A stretch of DNA of 64,000 nucleotides from Phycisphaerae bacterium (GTDB taxonomy: Bacteria > Chloroflexota > Anaerolineae > 4572-78 > J111). A model generated the notes under the pieces. That model saw only the letters and a program-made list of their open reading frames with translations. It was not told where the DNA came from and did no database searches. The DNA lies in the NCBI GenBank assembly GCA_028285035.1, contig JANQQF010000049.1, positions 15,640-79,639 of the forward strand, given 5' to 3'. Position 1 is the first letter of the stretch; every line of letters begins with the position of its first letter. This document shows, in pieces, positions 16,487 through 25,812 of the stretch. The position numbers were made by a program, and so were the translations under genes.

Positions 16487-19400
16487 TCAACGTTTTTTAT
16501 CGATATTCACCCCCTTTAAAAGGTGTAAGGCCTGATTATTGGGGGGGATTAAAGCCGCAATCATAGCTTCAACATCTTGATAACGAACCCCTTGCTGTAA
16601 AACGTGAACCACCGATGAAGGTAAGCGAGAGACAATTTCAGTTAATTGTACTTCTGCTTGATCTCGTATCTCCTGCTGACTGGCTGGGTGATTGATCACA
16701 ATCGTAAGTAAGTCGAAGATTTGTTTTAATTTATGATCAATGTGATTAGGCTCTGAAACCAGATCAATTTGATCCAACAAAGTTTGCTCTTCAATTAAAA
16801 AGGTTGTCAAACTCAAAAGCGAATGTAAAATAAAGGGCGTCGATTTAATATTTAGCGACATTTCAAGAGCATCTTTCAGGTAAGATTTAGCCTTATCATA
16901 GTCATCTCGCATTGTATAAACTTGACTTAAATAATTCAGAGCACGAACGGTCCCAATCTGATTATTATATTCTTGGTGAATCATCAAACTTTGTTGATAG
17001 TAAGTTGTAGCCAGCAAATAGTTCTGTTGTTTATATAATAAATAGCCCAAATTATTGCTACATAAAGATATTCCAATCGGGTTATTAATGGTTTCAAAGA
17101 TAGTCATACTATCCTGATAATACGTCTCAGCCGCTTGATATTCACCTATAACCTCGCTAGTCATCCCCAACCAACGCAAGGCATGCCCGACACCCCACAA
17201 CTTTTTGATATCTTGATACATAGCCAAACTGGATTGTTGCCACTGTTTTGCTTCGGCATAGTCTCCCAGGCTATAAGCAACCGCCCCTAAAAATAGATGA
17301 CGATTAGCAATTTTACCGATAGCCGTATTTTTTGGTGCTATTTCAATGCTTTGTAGAAGTAGTGCTTTGGCTTCAGGATATAAGCCTTGAAGATATTTTA
17401 TGCCTCCCATTACTTTATACGCCAATGCCAATTCAGACTGATCTTGATGATGATTTAAAATAACCATCCCTTGATCGACGAGTTGAAGAGCAAGTTCGGT
17501 TTGCCCAATATCGTAGCAAAATTCAGCCTGTCTTACCATAAGTTTTCCAAAAATAAAATCATTTTCTAGCTCGACGATACTTGGCAATTGAGACGTGTCT
17601 GTTAAATGGGATATAGCAAAATCAAAAACTTCTCTCCCTTCTTGATACCAAGCAACAATCTCATAAAATGTGTGAAGACAGTCAATATATCGGAATAGCG
17701 TCGCTTTATTTTGTTGGCTGGCACTCCAATGCCAGCCTGCCCGAATATTTTGTATATCCATTTTAAGCTGGGCAATGGCCTGCATCTCCTGATCACTATC
17801 AAATAGTGGTTCCTGTTGTTGCAAGAACTGACCATAATAGTCAGCGTGTCGATTTTGAACATCCTCTTTCGATATTGAGCTTTCGTCCAACTTTTCAGCG
17901 GCAAACTGGCGCAACAATTCGTGAATCGTGTAACGATTGTCACCCAGCCGTTGCACCAAGGATTGATTGACCAGTCGATGGAGATCGAAGAAGGTGGCGC
18001 CCGTCACCGCCAGCAAAGCCTCTGCCGTAAACCCACCGCGAAAGACAGAGAGCTGGGCTAATACCTGTTGTTCGGTTTGGGTCAACAGACCCCACGAATA
18101 TTCAAAAACCGCCCGTAAACTACGATGCCGCTCGCTAGGCGTACGTTTAAGCGTGCTAAGAAAATCCAAGTTTTTGGTAATTTCCTGGGCAATCTGGCTT
18201 AAGGATAACGTTCTCACCCAAGCTGCCGCTAACTCAATACCTAAGGGCAGTCCATTGACGAGCCAGCAAATCTCGAAGACGGTGGCGCGTTCCTTTTTTA
18301 AGGAAAATTGAGGAGAAACCTGACGGGCCCGCTGGGCAAAGAGTTGCACACTGTCATATTCAGTTTGATCACCACTATAAAGTTTATCTGGCACAACTAA
18401 ACCAGGTACCGGAAATAGCCACTCTTCAGGTAAATCTAGAGCTATTCTGGAGGTCACAATCATTTTTACATGCGTTGTTTGAGACAACAGATCTGTAATT
18501 ATAGAGACCCCATCAAGTAGATGCTCAAAGTTATCAAGCAAAAGTAAAGTTCGCTTCGACTGTAAATAATTGATCAGTTGCTCTTCTGGGGCTTGTTCCC
18601 CCTGAAATGATAAATCTAAAGCCCCCGCAATGGTCATTGCTAAAAATTTTACGAGGCGCACAGGGGTTAAATCAGCATAGTATACGCCATCATTGAAGAG
18701 AGATGCCTGTTCATGCAGGGCTTCTGTTGCTTTGAGTGCCAAACGGGTTTTACCAATCCCTCCAGGACCAATCAAGGTTAACAAGCGGCATTCTGACTGG
18801 GCCAATTGGGCTGTAATATCCTGCAATTCACGGGTCCGATTGACAAAAGAGGTGGATACCTGAGGCAGGTTATACACGGGTGGCTTTGGCGGCTCAGAGA
18901 CAGGTATAGCGGTAGGGCGAGTCACAACCGTATCAAACGTTTTTGTCTGAAGTTGTTCGGCTAAGGCCGTGATCACGGCCCCTGGTTGAATACCCAGCTC
19001 GTCCAGAAAAATCTGCTTACACGTTTTATATTGGCGGAGTGCCTCGGTAGGACGATCCGCTTGGGCATATAGTTGCATCAGCCTATGGTGGGCTGGCTCG
19101 TGAAGTGGGTCAAGCGCAATCCAACGGCGGGCCAAAGGCATCGCCGGCTCATACATCTGTTTAGCCTCATAATCTACAATCAGAGATTGTAATGCTTCAG
19201 AAAATGTCTGCCGTAACGTTTCAGCTTCAAAAAATTGCCATTCATCAAAGGCAGGACAATCTGGCAAGCTAAAGCCTGTCAAAAAATCGCCTCGATATAA
19301 ATCAATCGCCTCTTGGAGAGGCGGTTTTGTTTTGGATTGATTAAGTTGAGATGTTGAGGGCTGATTGAGCCCAAGGTGGGTTAGATTGCGAAATTCGGTC

Positions 19401-19696
19401 ACATCGAGTCGAATATCAGCCGCTTCGCTTACCTCAACTGTGTTGCGGGTAACGGTCAAATAATTCGGCCCCAGCGTTTTTTTTAGGCTTGATAAGGTGT
19501 ACCGTAAGGAGCCTTTGGCCCGTTTTTGATCAGACTCAGGCCAAAATAGGGTGGCTAAAGCATCGCGACGATACACCCCACCCGACACAGCTAAATACGC
19601 CAGCAAGGCTAAGGCTTTGCGGGTGTCCAATTCAATGATCTGACCATTGAGTTCTATAGAAGGTGACCCTAAAAATAAAAGTGTTAGGGAAGCCAA
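16487..19696 (-). CDS. AfsR/SARP-type transcriptional activator with NB-ARC and TPR domains
   Basis: A 1069-residue regulator. Residues 1-95 are an OmpR-like winged helix (FLGSPSIELNG; RRDALATLFWPESDQKRAKG; LRYTLSSLKKTLG), 100-250 the bacterial transcriptional activator domain (LYRGDFLTGF, RRWIALDPLHEPAHHRLM), about 290-560 an NB-ARC/STAND ATPase with P-loop GPGGIGKT (310-317) and LLLLDNFEHLL, and from about 690 TPR repeats (AKQWQQSSLAMYQDIKKLWG; AETYYQDSMTIFE). Such proteins switch on neighbouring secondary-metabolite genes. Start is TTG 19696 with AAGGAG 8 bases upstream. It is 41 bases upstream of the precursor gene, so likely in its operon, and divergent from the plus-strand trio. Confidence 0.88.
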   Translation of the reverse strand: MASLTLLFLGSPSIELNGQIIELDTRKALALLAYLAVSGGVYRRDALATLFWPESDQKRAKGSLRYTLSSLKKTLGPNYLTVTRNTVEVSEAADIRLDVTEFRNLTHLGLNQPSTSQLNQSKTKPPLQEAIDLYRGDFLTGFSLPDCPAFDEWQFFEAETLRQTFSEALQSLIVDYEAKQMYEPAMPLARRWIALDPLHEPAHHRLMQLYAQADRPTEALRQYKTCKQIFLDELGIQPGAVITALAEQLQTKTFDTVVTRPTAIPVSEPPKPPVYNLPQVSTSFVNRTRELQDITAQLAQSECRLLTLIGPGGIGKTRLALKATEALHEQASLFNDGVYYADLTPVRLVKFLAMTIAGALDLSFQGEQAPEEQLINYLQSKRTLLLLDNFEHLLDGVSIITDLLSQTTHVKMIVTSRIALDLPEEWLFPVPGLVVPDKLYSGDQTEYDSVQLFAQRARQVSPQFSLKKERATVFEICWLVNGLPLGIELAAAWVRTLSLSQIAQEITKNLDFLSTLKRTPSERHRSLRAVFEYSWGLLTQTEQQVLAQLSVFRGGFTAEALLAVTGATFFDLHRLVNQSLVQRLGDNRYTIHELLRQFAAEKLDESSISKEDVQNRHADYYGQFLQQQEPLFDSDQEMQAIAQLKMDIQNIRAGWHWSASQQNKATLFRYIDCLHTFYEIVAWYQEGREVFDFAISHLTDTSQLPSIVELENDFIFGKLMVRQAEFCYDIGQTELALQLVDQGMVILNHHQDQSELALAYKVMGGIKYLQGLYPEAKALLLQSIEIAPKNTAIGKIANRHLFLGAVAYSLGDYAEAKQWQQSSLAMYQDIKKLWGVGHALRWLGMTSEVIGEYQAAETYYQDSMTIFETINNPIGISLCSNNLGYLLYKQQNYLLATTYYQQSLMIHQEYNNQIGTVRALNYLSQVYTMRDDYDKAKSYLKDALEMSLNIKSTPFILHSLLSLTTFLIEEQTLLDQIDLVSEPNHIDHKLKQIFDLLTIVINHPASQQEIRDQAEVQLTEIVSRLPSSVVHVLQQGVRYQDVEAMIAALIPPNNQALHLLKGVNIDKKR

Positions 19697-20048
19697 TTAT
19701 CTACTCCTTAAGTCTTCGCATTTTACTCAGGGGTAAAAATTATCACAAATCTACTATAGTATTAGAGATTTTTAAGGAATAAGCTTGTTTATCACTTTTT
19801 CTAACGTTTTTTTCGCGAGTTCCTCACGCTGGGTCACTAGACTGTAGCTACTTGTCATCACCTATCTATCAACAATGGCTTTTGCTGTGACGCAACCCCG
19901 CGTAGAGGGCGTGAGCTTGTCCGGGGCAATGGCACGACATAGGACTGGCCTACATCACGATCACTGACATTCTATGTCACATCGGCGGTTCCGCTACGAC
20001 ACGGCGAGAATAAATACAGTATCACTAATAGCATAAGGAGAATGAGTT
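19697..20048. promoter_or_regulatory. divergent promoter region of the borosin locus
   Basis: A 352-base space between the minus-strand regulator and the plus-strand trio; no gene was found in it. It holds an inverted repeat TGACAT-TCT-ATGTCA at 19965-19979 and a related CGACATAGG at 19935, within a GC-richer stretch (about 19880-19995) that contrasts with the AT-rich ends. These are plausible binding sites for the AfsR-like regulator. No convincing -35/-10 pair was found. Confidence 0.45.
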
Positions 20049-20441
20049 GTGGCAGTACAATTCCAGCAAGATGATATTCTTGCACATATTAACCCGGAAA
20101 ACTCACTACATAATCAAGCAATAGTAAAAGACGCCTGTCTCACTATTTTTGATTACCATGGTATTCAACTTCAACTTTGTTATGACATTCAGGGGGACGA
20201 AGTCTGTGTTGAAGTGAAAATGTCGGCATTGGGCCGTAGCATTGAACTCGGTCACGCTTGTTTAACCAAAAAGGACTCCTCAGTCACGTTTAGCGGTCAT
20301 ATTGATAGCCTTGCTAAAGCCGAGGTTACCATTTCGCTTGAAACAAACCCACTGGGCCTTTGTTTCCAAGCCAAAGCGTGCTATCACAGTTTTACTGGGT
20401 GGCACTGTGGTTCTACGGATAAACATTGCATCCACATTTAA
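20049..20441 (+). CDS. hypothetical 130-residue protein of borosin locus
   Basis: Not recognised. Starts GTG at 20049 with AAGGAG 9 bases upstream. Beta-rich composition (FDYHGIQLQLCYDIQGDEVC, VSFSG-like VTFSGHIDSLAKAEVTISLE) without signal peptide or membrane segment. Cys-rich C-terminus: AKACYHSFTGWHCGSTDKHC then IHI. It is the first gene of the plus-strand trio divergent from the borosin regulator, so a role in that pathway is inferred from position only. Confidence 0.6.
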   Translation: MAVQFQQDDILAHINPENSLHNQAIVKDACLTIFDYHGIQLQLCYDIQGDEVCVEVKMSALGRSIELGHACLTKKDSSVTFSGHIDSLAKAEVTISLETNPLGLCFQAKACYHSFTGWHCGSTDKHCIHI

Positions 20442-20573
20442 GTGCAAGATAGGTGTAGATTTCCAAAGTGGGAAATCCCCTTTGAAACACATTATTTACG
20501 CTGTAAACAACTTATTGAATTAGACGTAAAATGTTCTCAAGTTGAATCAAATTAAATTTAGGAGATAAATATA

Positions 20574-21260
20574 ATGTCAACGACATATACAATTAATGTT
20601 AGAAACTTACAGCAGGATCCAGTTACGATGTGGCTGTTTCTCGCTGCACCAAAATATTCCACCAATCCATCACAAGTATTTCAAAACTCAACGACCTTTT
20701 TACAGGTCCCTACGTACAATCCAAACAGTCACCAAATCTTTAAAGCTAGCGTGCAATACTTATTAGAAGCTGGACAACAAACTGTACCAGTTGAAATCGG
20801 TAATCAAATCATTTCAAACACAACTATAGACGCCTCTTTGGATACAGGCTATTTAGCGAACTATAGTAGCCAAATGGGAGGATTTCCTAGTCTTTCGGCA
20901 GGGAGCACAACAGTTCCTCCGGCAGCAGACAATATGGTTGTGCAGACAAATACGTTTACACCTGTGCAGAGTTATTACAATTCAATGACATTCGGAGTCC
21001 AAACAAGCTCAGGTATGACAGGCGTGACTTGGACACCAAGCCCAAATATTGACTACGCGATTACACCTACCCTCACATTCTATGTGGCTGTTGGGAGCTA
21101 TGCGTCCAATGTGTTGGCCGAAATCGATGCTACATCTGCTACCAATGCCGTCCTAAAAACAGGTTATGGTGGCAGTTTTAATCAGTTCAATAATTCTTGG
21201 GTCACCTACGAGGTTGATGGAACCTGGCAAGTACAGGATAAAGAATGGCCTCATAACTAA
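20574..21260 (+). CDS. hypothetical 228-residue beta-rich protein of borosin locus
   Basis: Not recognised. TAGGAGA ribosome site 8 bases before ATG. It opens STTYTINVRNLQQDPVTMWL FLAAP in the style of cytosolic beta-sandwich proteins (no signal peptide), with a Gly/Ser/Thr/Asn-rich composition and few charges. Ends GTWQVQDKEWPHN. Similar in tone to the following 148-residue protein (both begin with a strand containing a V-x-N motif), so they may be related folds. 132 bases after the previous gene, same strand. Confidence 0.6.
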   Translation: MSTTYTINVRNLQQDPVTMWLFLAAPKYSTNPSQVFQNSTTFLQVPTYNPNSHQIFKASVQYLLEAGQQTVPVEIGNQIISNTTIDASLDTGYLANYSSQMGGFPSLSAGSTTVPPAADNMVVQTNTFTPVQSYYNSMTFGVQTSSGMTGVTWTPSPNIDYAITPTLTFYVAVGSYASNVLAEIDATSATNAVLKTGYGGSFNQFNNSWVTYEVDGTWQVQDKEWPHN

Positions 21261-21285
21261 AACATTGTTTTGTAAATAGTTGTCG

Positions 21286-21315
21286 CCCTGTCAGGATAGT
21301 TTAAACCTGACAGGG
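21286..21315. repeat. hairpin CCCTGTCAGG / CCTGACAGGG
   Basis: Ten-base perfect inverted repeat (21286-21295 and 21306-21315) between two hypothetical genes. A shorter relative, CCTGACA/TGTCAGG, lies at 45167-45186. Acts perhaps as a weak terminator; there is no T-run. Confidence 0.5.
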
Positions 21316-21386
21316 TTATATGTAATTCGCAAAATTATGTATTAGTAACGTGTCTTGAACAATAAATATTTCTACTGGAAAACATT

Positions 21387-21833
21387 ATGGATAATACTTC
21401 TGATAAATTTTCTTCTGATGATTTCTCTGTTTATGTCACAATCATGAACCAAAGTCAAAACATTTTCAACATTGTTGCTCAAAATAATAGTTTTGGTACT
21501 TTTAATCCTGTAACTTTACCACCACTTATTCAAGCAAAAAACCAGATATTTTTTAGTTTGACGGGAACTTTATGGCAAGGGTCAGAGGGGTCAGTGACTT
21601 ATGAAGTTGGTGAAGGAAAGCGTATCACTTTTGCCTTTCAATGTCCTCCAATTAGTAATAACGATCTCTCTATTCCCTTGAATCAGACTAATTTCAAGGT
21701 TGATTACTATGGAACAAATCAACCTATCCAATGGAATCCTCATGGGGGAAACTGGGGGGCAGTAAATAACTTTCCCACGCGGGGGCATCCTTTGTATGCG
21801 TTGTTTGTTATCAATAGTGATGTTGCCAGTTAG
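21387..21833 (+). CDS. aegerolysin-like small beta-sandwich protein (tentative)
   Basis: A 148-residue protein without signal peptide. The stretch GSEGSVTYEVGEGKRITFAF followed by QCPPISNN and FKVDYYGTNQ is laid out like aegerolysins (G-T-G strand, Phe/Trp-x-CP, V-x-Y-x-G), and the length is typical of them. Aegerolysins bind membrane lipids, often with a pore-forming partner, and occur in fungi and some bacteria. No MACPF partner is present. The call is by eye and could be wrong; a generic beta-sandwich is the alternative. Third gene of the plus-strand trio of the borosin locus. Confidence 0.4.
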   Translation: MDNTSDKFSSDDFSVYVTIMNQSQNIFNIVAQNNSFGTFNPVTLPPLIQAKNQIFFSLTGTLWQGSEGSVTYEVGEGKRITFAFQCPPISNNDLSIPLNQTNFKVDYYGTNQPIQWNPHGGNWGAVNNFPTRGHPLYALFVINSDVAS

Positions 21834-22004
21834 AGATTGCCTTAAAAATTCAGCTGAAAGTAACATGACTTAAGAGAATAATAATACAAGCATAATCCCC
21901 ACATAATATATCACAAAATTCTCCACAAGTTTGCCACCCGATCAAAACACTGGCAGAATAGGCAGCGCATCTAACTTGTTAAATTCAGGAGGAGAATAGC
22001 AACG

Positions 22005-24014
22005 ATGCTAACATTAGCTGAACAGATTATTTTTGCGCTGGCGGTGATTGCCTCATTAGGAATGACATATGTCACCTTTGGGAAGATGTACCGCGTCGTC
22101 CTACGCGGTCAAGGCCAACTTAATTTTGACCAATTGCCCCAACGAATGTGGCGTGGTTTTTTGGCTTTAATCACACAGGGACAAATTGTCCGTCATCGAA
22201 CCATCACCTCACTCATTCACGTCGGCATTGCCTGGGGGTTTTTGTTCTATTTCTTGGTCAATGCGATGGATGTTTTGGAAGGGTATTTCGCTTATCAACT
22301 TCCGGGTATGGTCGGCAATATCTATCGTCTTTTGGCAGATGTATTGAGCGTTGTCGTTTTGGTTGCGATGGCCTACTTCCTCATTCGTCGCTTCGGCTTG
22401 AATGATAAAGCCCTGACCTTCCGTGACAATGTTATGGTTCATCCGAAGGTTAAAGAAGGTGGTGTTCGAAACGACTCTTTGATCGTCGGCCTCTTCATCC
22501 TCGCCCACGTTGGCTTCCGATTTTTAAGTGCTACTTTCTTGATTGTTGCCCACGGACCTGATGCTTGGCAGCCTTTCGCTAATACACTAGCCACAGTCTT
22601 TAGCGGAATGACACCTTTTATGGCCCAGGAAGTTGGCTGGCGAGTTAGCTGGTGGATTGCGTTGGGCTTGATTTTAGCCTTCCTCCCCTACTTCCCCTAC
22701 ACAAAACACGCTCACCTCTTTGTCGGCCCCTTCAACTTTATGACTCGTCCCGAACGGGTGGGTATTCGAGCGCAGGATGCCATCGACTTTGAAGATGAGA
22801 GCATCGAGCAATTTGGTGTCGCCACCCTAATGGATATGACCCAGACCCAGTTGGTTGATCCCTTTGCCTGTATTATGTGTAATCGCTGTCAGGAAGTTTG
22901 TCCGGCTTATACGACGGGCAAGGAGCTTTCTCCCTCGGCCTTGGAAGTCAACAAACGCTACCACATTTGGGATACATTTGATGCCTTGGCCACAGGCGAG
23001 GCGGATGAAACCCCGCTACTTGAATACGCCATCAGCGAAAGCGCGGTTTGGGCCTGCACCAGTTGTGGCGCATGTGTTGATGTCTGCCCGGTCGGCAATG
23101 AGCCGATGCTTGATATTCTCGATATGCGTCGTAATCAGGTCTTGATGGAAAGCTCATTCCCCGCCGAATTGAAAGGCGCCTTCACTGGGATGGAGCGAAA
23201 TGCCAATCCGTGGCAAATGTCCGAAGATCGAATGGCTTGGGCGGCCTCGCTCGATTTCGAGGTGCCGACCGTCGAGCAAAACCCCGATTATGAGGTACTC
23301 TACTGGGTCGGTTGTGCTGGTGCCTTTGATCCAGGAGCGCAGGAAATCGCTCGTGCCACCGCCACTGTCTTAAACTCGGCTGGGATCAGTTTCGCTGTAC
23401 TCGGCAATATGGAAAGCTGTACGGGTGATGTGGCTCGTCGGTCAGGGAACGAATATCTTTTCTTCGAAATGGCGATGGCCAATATCGAAATTTTGAAAGA
23501 GATTGAGGCTGACAAACGTAAAATTGTCGCCAACTGCCCCCACTGTCTACAAACTATTGGTAAAGAGTATGCTGAGTTTGGTGGAGAGTTTACAACCTTG
23601 CATCACACGCAATTGATCACTGAATTGATTGGCAACGGAAAGCTCAAACTCAATGGCAGTAACCTCGAAAGCGTCACCTTCCACGATCCTTGCTACCTTG
23701 GTCGTCACAATGAAGTTTACGACGATCCCCGTGATGCTCTGGCCAAAGCCGGGGCCACTCTCCTCGAAATGGGGCGCAATCGCAGCGACTCCTTCTGCTG
23801 TGGCGCGGGTGGTGCTCAGTTCTGGAAGGAAGAAGAGCACGGCTCAGAGGCGGTGAATGAGAATCGTTACGCAGAAGCCAAAGCCACCGGGGCCAAAACT
23901 CTAGCCGTTGGTTGCCCCTTCTGTGCTCGAATGATGAACGACGCAAACACGGCTGATGGCTCATCGATGGAAGTGAAGGATGTGGCTGAGGTTGTGGCTG
24001 CGGCGTTAAATTAG
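22005..24014 (+). CDS. EtfD-like membrane Fe-S oxidoreductase (HdrD/NarI-type fusion)
   Basis: A 669-residue fusion. Residues 1-260 hold about five or six hydrophobic helices with spaced His residues (RHRTITSLIHVGIAWGFLFY; LFILAHVGFRF), like a NarI-type cytochrome b. Two ferredoxin clusters follow: CIMCNRCQEVCP and CTSCGACVDVCP. The C-terminal half has two CCG domains (YWVGCAGAFDPGAQEIARAT; HDPCYLGRHN; SFCCGAGGAQF; CPFCARMM) as in heterodisulfide reductase D. Proteins of this build pass electrons from ETF to menaquinone (mycobacterial EtfD). Acyl-CoA dehydrogenases nearby (25.8 and 37.6 kb) fit that job. No etfAB genes are in the window. Strong AGGAGGAG ribosome site; good terminator after. 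Confidence 0.85.
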   Translation: MLTLAEQIIFALAVIASLGMTYVTFGKMYRVVLRGQGQLNFDQLPQRMWRGFLALITQGQIVRHRTITSLIHVGIAWGFLFYFLVNAMDVLEGYFAYQLPGMVGNIYRLLADVLSVVVLVAMAYFLIRRFGLNDKALTFRDNVMVHPKVKEGGVRNDSLIVGLFILAHVGFRFLSATFLIVAHGPDAWQPFANTLATVFSGMTPFMAQEVGWRVSWWIALGLILAFLPYFPYTKHAHLFVGPFNFMTRPERVGIRAQDAIDFEDESIEQFGVATLMDMTQTQLVDPFACIMCNRCQEVCPAYTTGKELSPSALEVNKRYHIWDTFDALATGEADETPLLEYAISESAVWACTSCGACVDVCPVGNEPMLDILDMRRNQVLMESSFPAELKGAFTGMERNANPWQMSEDRMAWAASLDFEVPTVEQNPDYEVLYWVGCAGAFDPGAQEIARATATVLNSAGISFAVLGNMESCTGDVARRSGNEYLFFEMAMANIEILKEIEADKRKIVANCPHCLQTIGKEYAEFGGEFTTLHHTQLITELIGNGKLKLNGSNLESVTFHDPCYLGRHNEVYDDPRDALAKAGATLLEMGRNRSDSFCCGAGGAQFWKEEEHGSEAVNENRYAEAKATGAKTLAVGCPFCARMMNDANTADGSSMEVKDVAEVVAAALN

Positions 24015-24046
24015 GTCGCTCACCACGTTTTCTAACAGATCAAAGC

Positions 24047-24090
24047 ACGGATAGGAAAAGCATTGTTTCCCAATTGTTTTCCCTATCCGT
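24047..24090 (+). terminator. terminator after EtfD-like gene
   Basis: ACGGATAGGAAAA (24047-24059) pairs with TTTTCCCTATCCGT (24077-24090) with one bulged base, followed by CTTTC. Confidence 0.65.
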
Positions 24091-24124
24091 CTTTCATTAT
24101 CCAATCAAGTTGTAGGAGATACCA

Positions 24125-25174
24125 ATGCCGTTAAAAACTACAACAATTGGGGCCTTCCCCAAGCCTGATTATGTACCAACCCCAGACTGGTTTGCCAGTA
24201 CAACTGATATGGCAAACCCAACCAAAGCCTATCAAGCTTATCTCAATAACTTACCTTCGGACATTGAACAAACTCTGGATCGGGCCACCCAAGCGGTCGT
24301 GAAAACCCAAGTTGATCTAGGCATTGACATTCCAACCGATGGTGAGGTACGGCGCGAAAATTATATCTACTACCAATGCCGTGAGTTTTCAGGATTCGAT
24401 TTTAAAGATTTAACCAAAGTCTCACTGCGAAATGGGGTGTGGCAGGCGGAAGTTCCAACTGTGGTGGGGGACATCAAGGCGGGTCGTCCTTTATTACCCC
24501 GCGACTATCAAGTCGCTCAGGCCGCGACCACTAACCCAGTCAAAATAACGCTCCCTGGTCCACTCACAATTATGGGCAGTACGGCAGATAACTACTACAA
24601 TGACCCCGTTGCTTTAGGAGTAGATTTAGCCAAAGCGCTCAATCAGGAGGTATTAGCTTTGGTTGAGGCTGGGTGTACCTGGATTCAGATCGATGAGCCC
24701 GTCTTTGCCCGCAACCCACAACAGGCCCTCACTTATGGATTTGATCATCTCGAACAATGTTTTGCCTCCGTACCTGATGACGTTAACAAAGTCATTCATA
24801 TTTGTTGTGGATATCCCAATGCATTGGATGATCACGACTATGAAAAGGCTGATCGTAACGCCTATTTTGAATTGGCCCAAGCCTTGGATGACTCATCAAT
24901 CAATGTTGTCTCTCTTGAAGATGCTCATGCTCACAACGATCTTAATTTACTTACACATTTTACAAAAACATCCGTAATTTGGGGTTCTGTTACCATCGCC
25001 AGTTCAAAAATTGAGTCGGTTGAGATAATCAGGCAAAGGCTGGATGAAACGTTGAAATACATTGATGCTGATCGATTAATAGTTGGTCCAGATTGTGGTC
25101 TTGGCTTTTTAACGGATGAATTAATGCAGACGAAACTGAAGAATATGGTTGAGGCCGCTCGTCAGGTTGGATAA
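24125..25174 (+). CDS. MetE-like cobalamin-independent methyltransferase (core domain only)
   Basis: A 349-residue protein corresponding to the C-terminal catalytic barrel of methionine synthase MetE. It opens TTTIGAFPKP, has QIDEPVF, and zinc ligands in HICCGYPN (His and Cys), SLEDAH (Glu) and GPDCGLGFL (Cys). The N-terminal half of full MetE is missing, as in short homologues that take methyl groups from donors other than folate polyglutamate. It may transfer methyl from a corrinoid or small donor to homocysteine or another thiol. TAGGAG ribosome site. Independent unit after a terminator. Confidence 0.85.
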   Translation: MPLKTTTIGAFPKPDYVPTPDWFASTTDMANPTKAYQAYLNNLPSDIEQTLDRATQAVVKTQVDLGIDIPTDGEVRRENYIYYQCREFSGFDFKDLTKVSLRNGVWQAEVPTVVGDIKAGRPLLPRDYQVAQAATTNPVKITLPGPLTIMGSTADNYYNDPVALGVDLAKALNQEVLALVEAGCTWIQIDEPVFARNPQQALTYGFDHLEQCFASVPDDVNKVIHICCGYPNALDDHDYEKADRNAYFELAQALDDSSINVVSLEDAHAHNDLNLLTHFTKTSVIWGSVTIASSKIESVEIIRQRLDETLKYIDADRLIVGPDCGLGFLTDELMQTKLKNMVEAARQVG

Positions 25175-25239
25175 TTGCGCAGAAACCTGATCTCAAGAAA
25201 ATCATTGGATAAGCCCTCACTGAAACAAATGGTAACCCC

Positions 25240-25758
25240 ATGCTGCATCGAAGTACACTCATTATTACAATTCTAACATTCATCACTTTATGTTGTTGTA
25301 CTTGGGAAGGGTTTGTGAAGGGAACATTTGAACTGTTAACCATATCTGAATCCGTTTCGATTGAGGATTCTTTACTCCTTATGTTTGAAGAATCCAAACC
25401 TATCCCTCCCGAAATAAAAAATTTTCAGGGGATTCGTATCGAAATACCTGGCTTCTCAAGCTATTACCTTCGTTACAACAGTAACAAGTGGTTTATCATA
25501 AACATGGTCAATTCATTACCATATCAGAAATCTATCGAGCTTCCACCAGATGTTGATTGTGAGAAATCTGACGGATTTGAGGCCGCCACATTCACTCCAC
25601 AGTATACGGATGTATTAAATGATACAACTTTCTGGCAACCCGAAGAAATAGACAACAAGGAATACTATTCTTGTTTCAAATTTCCCTGGAAACATACCCT
25701 GATGTTCGATAGAACAAGTGACACTGTTTACCATGTCATCGAGGAAATCAGGGAATAG
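25240..25758 (+). CDS. hypothetical lipoprotein or secreted protein
   Basis: Not recognised. The 172-residue product starts with a basic residue and a hydrophobic segment LIITILTFITLCCC, so export with lipid attachment at one of the three Cys is likely though the lipobox is poor. The rest is mixed, with PPDVDCEKSDGFEAATFTP and a further YYSCFKFPW. No ribosome site is clear before ATG 25240. Codon use is more AT-rich than its neighbours. Lies between the MetE-like and acyl-CoA dehydrogenase genes. Confidence 0.5.
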   Translation: MLHRSTLIITILTFITLCCCTWEGFVKGTFELLTISESVSIEDSLLLMFEESKPIPPEIKNFQGIRIEIPGFSSYYLRYNSNKWFIINMVNSLPYQKSIELPPDVDCEKSDGFEAATFTPQYTDVLNDTTFWQPEEIDNKEYYSCFKFPWKHTLMFDRTSDTVYHVIEEIRE

Positions 25759-25812
25759 CTAAAAAGAAGATATTGTTATGTCAGCTTTCAAACAAAGTGA
25801 AGGAGAAAAATT

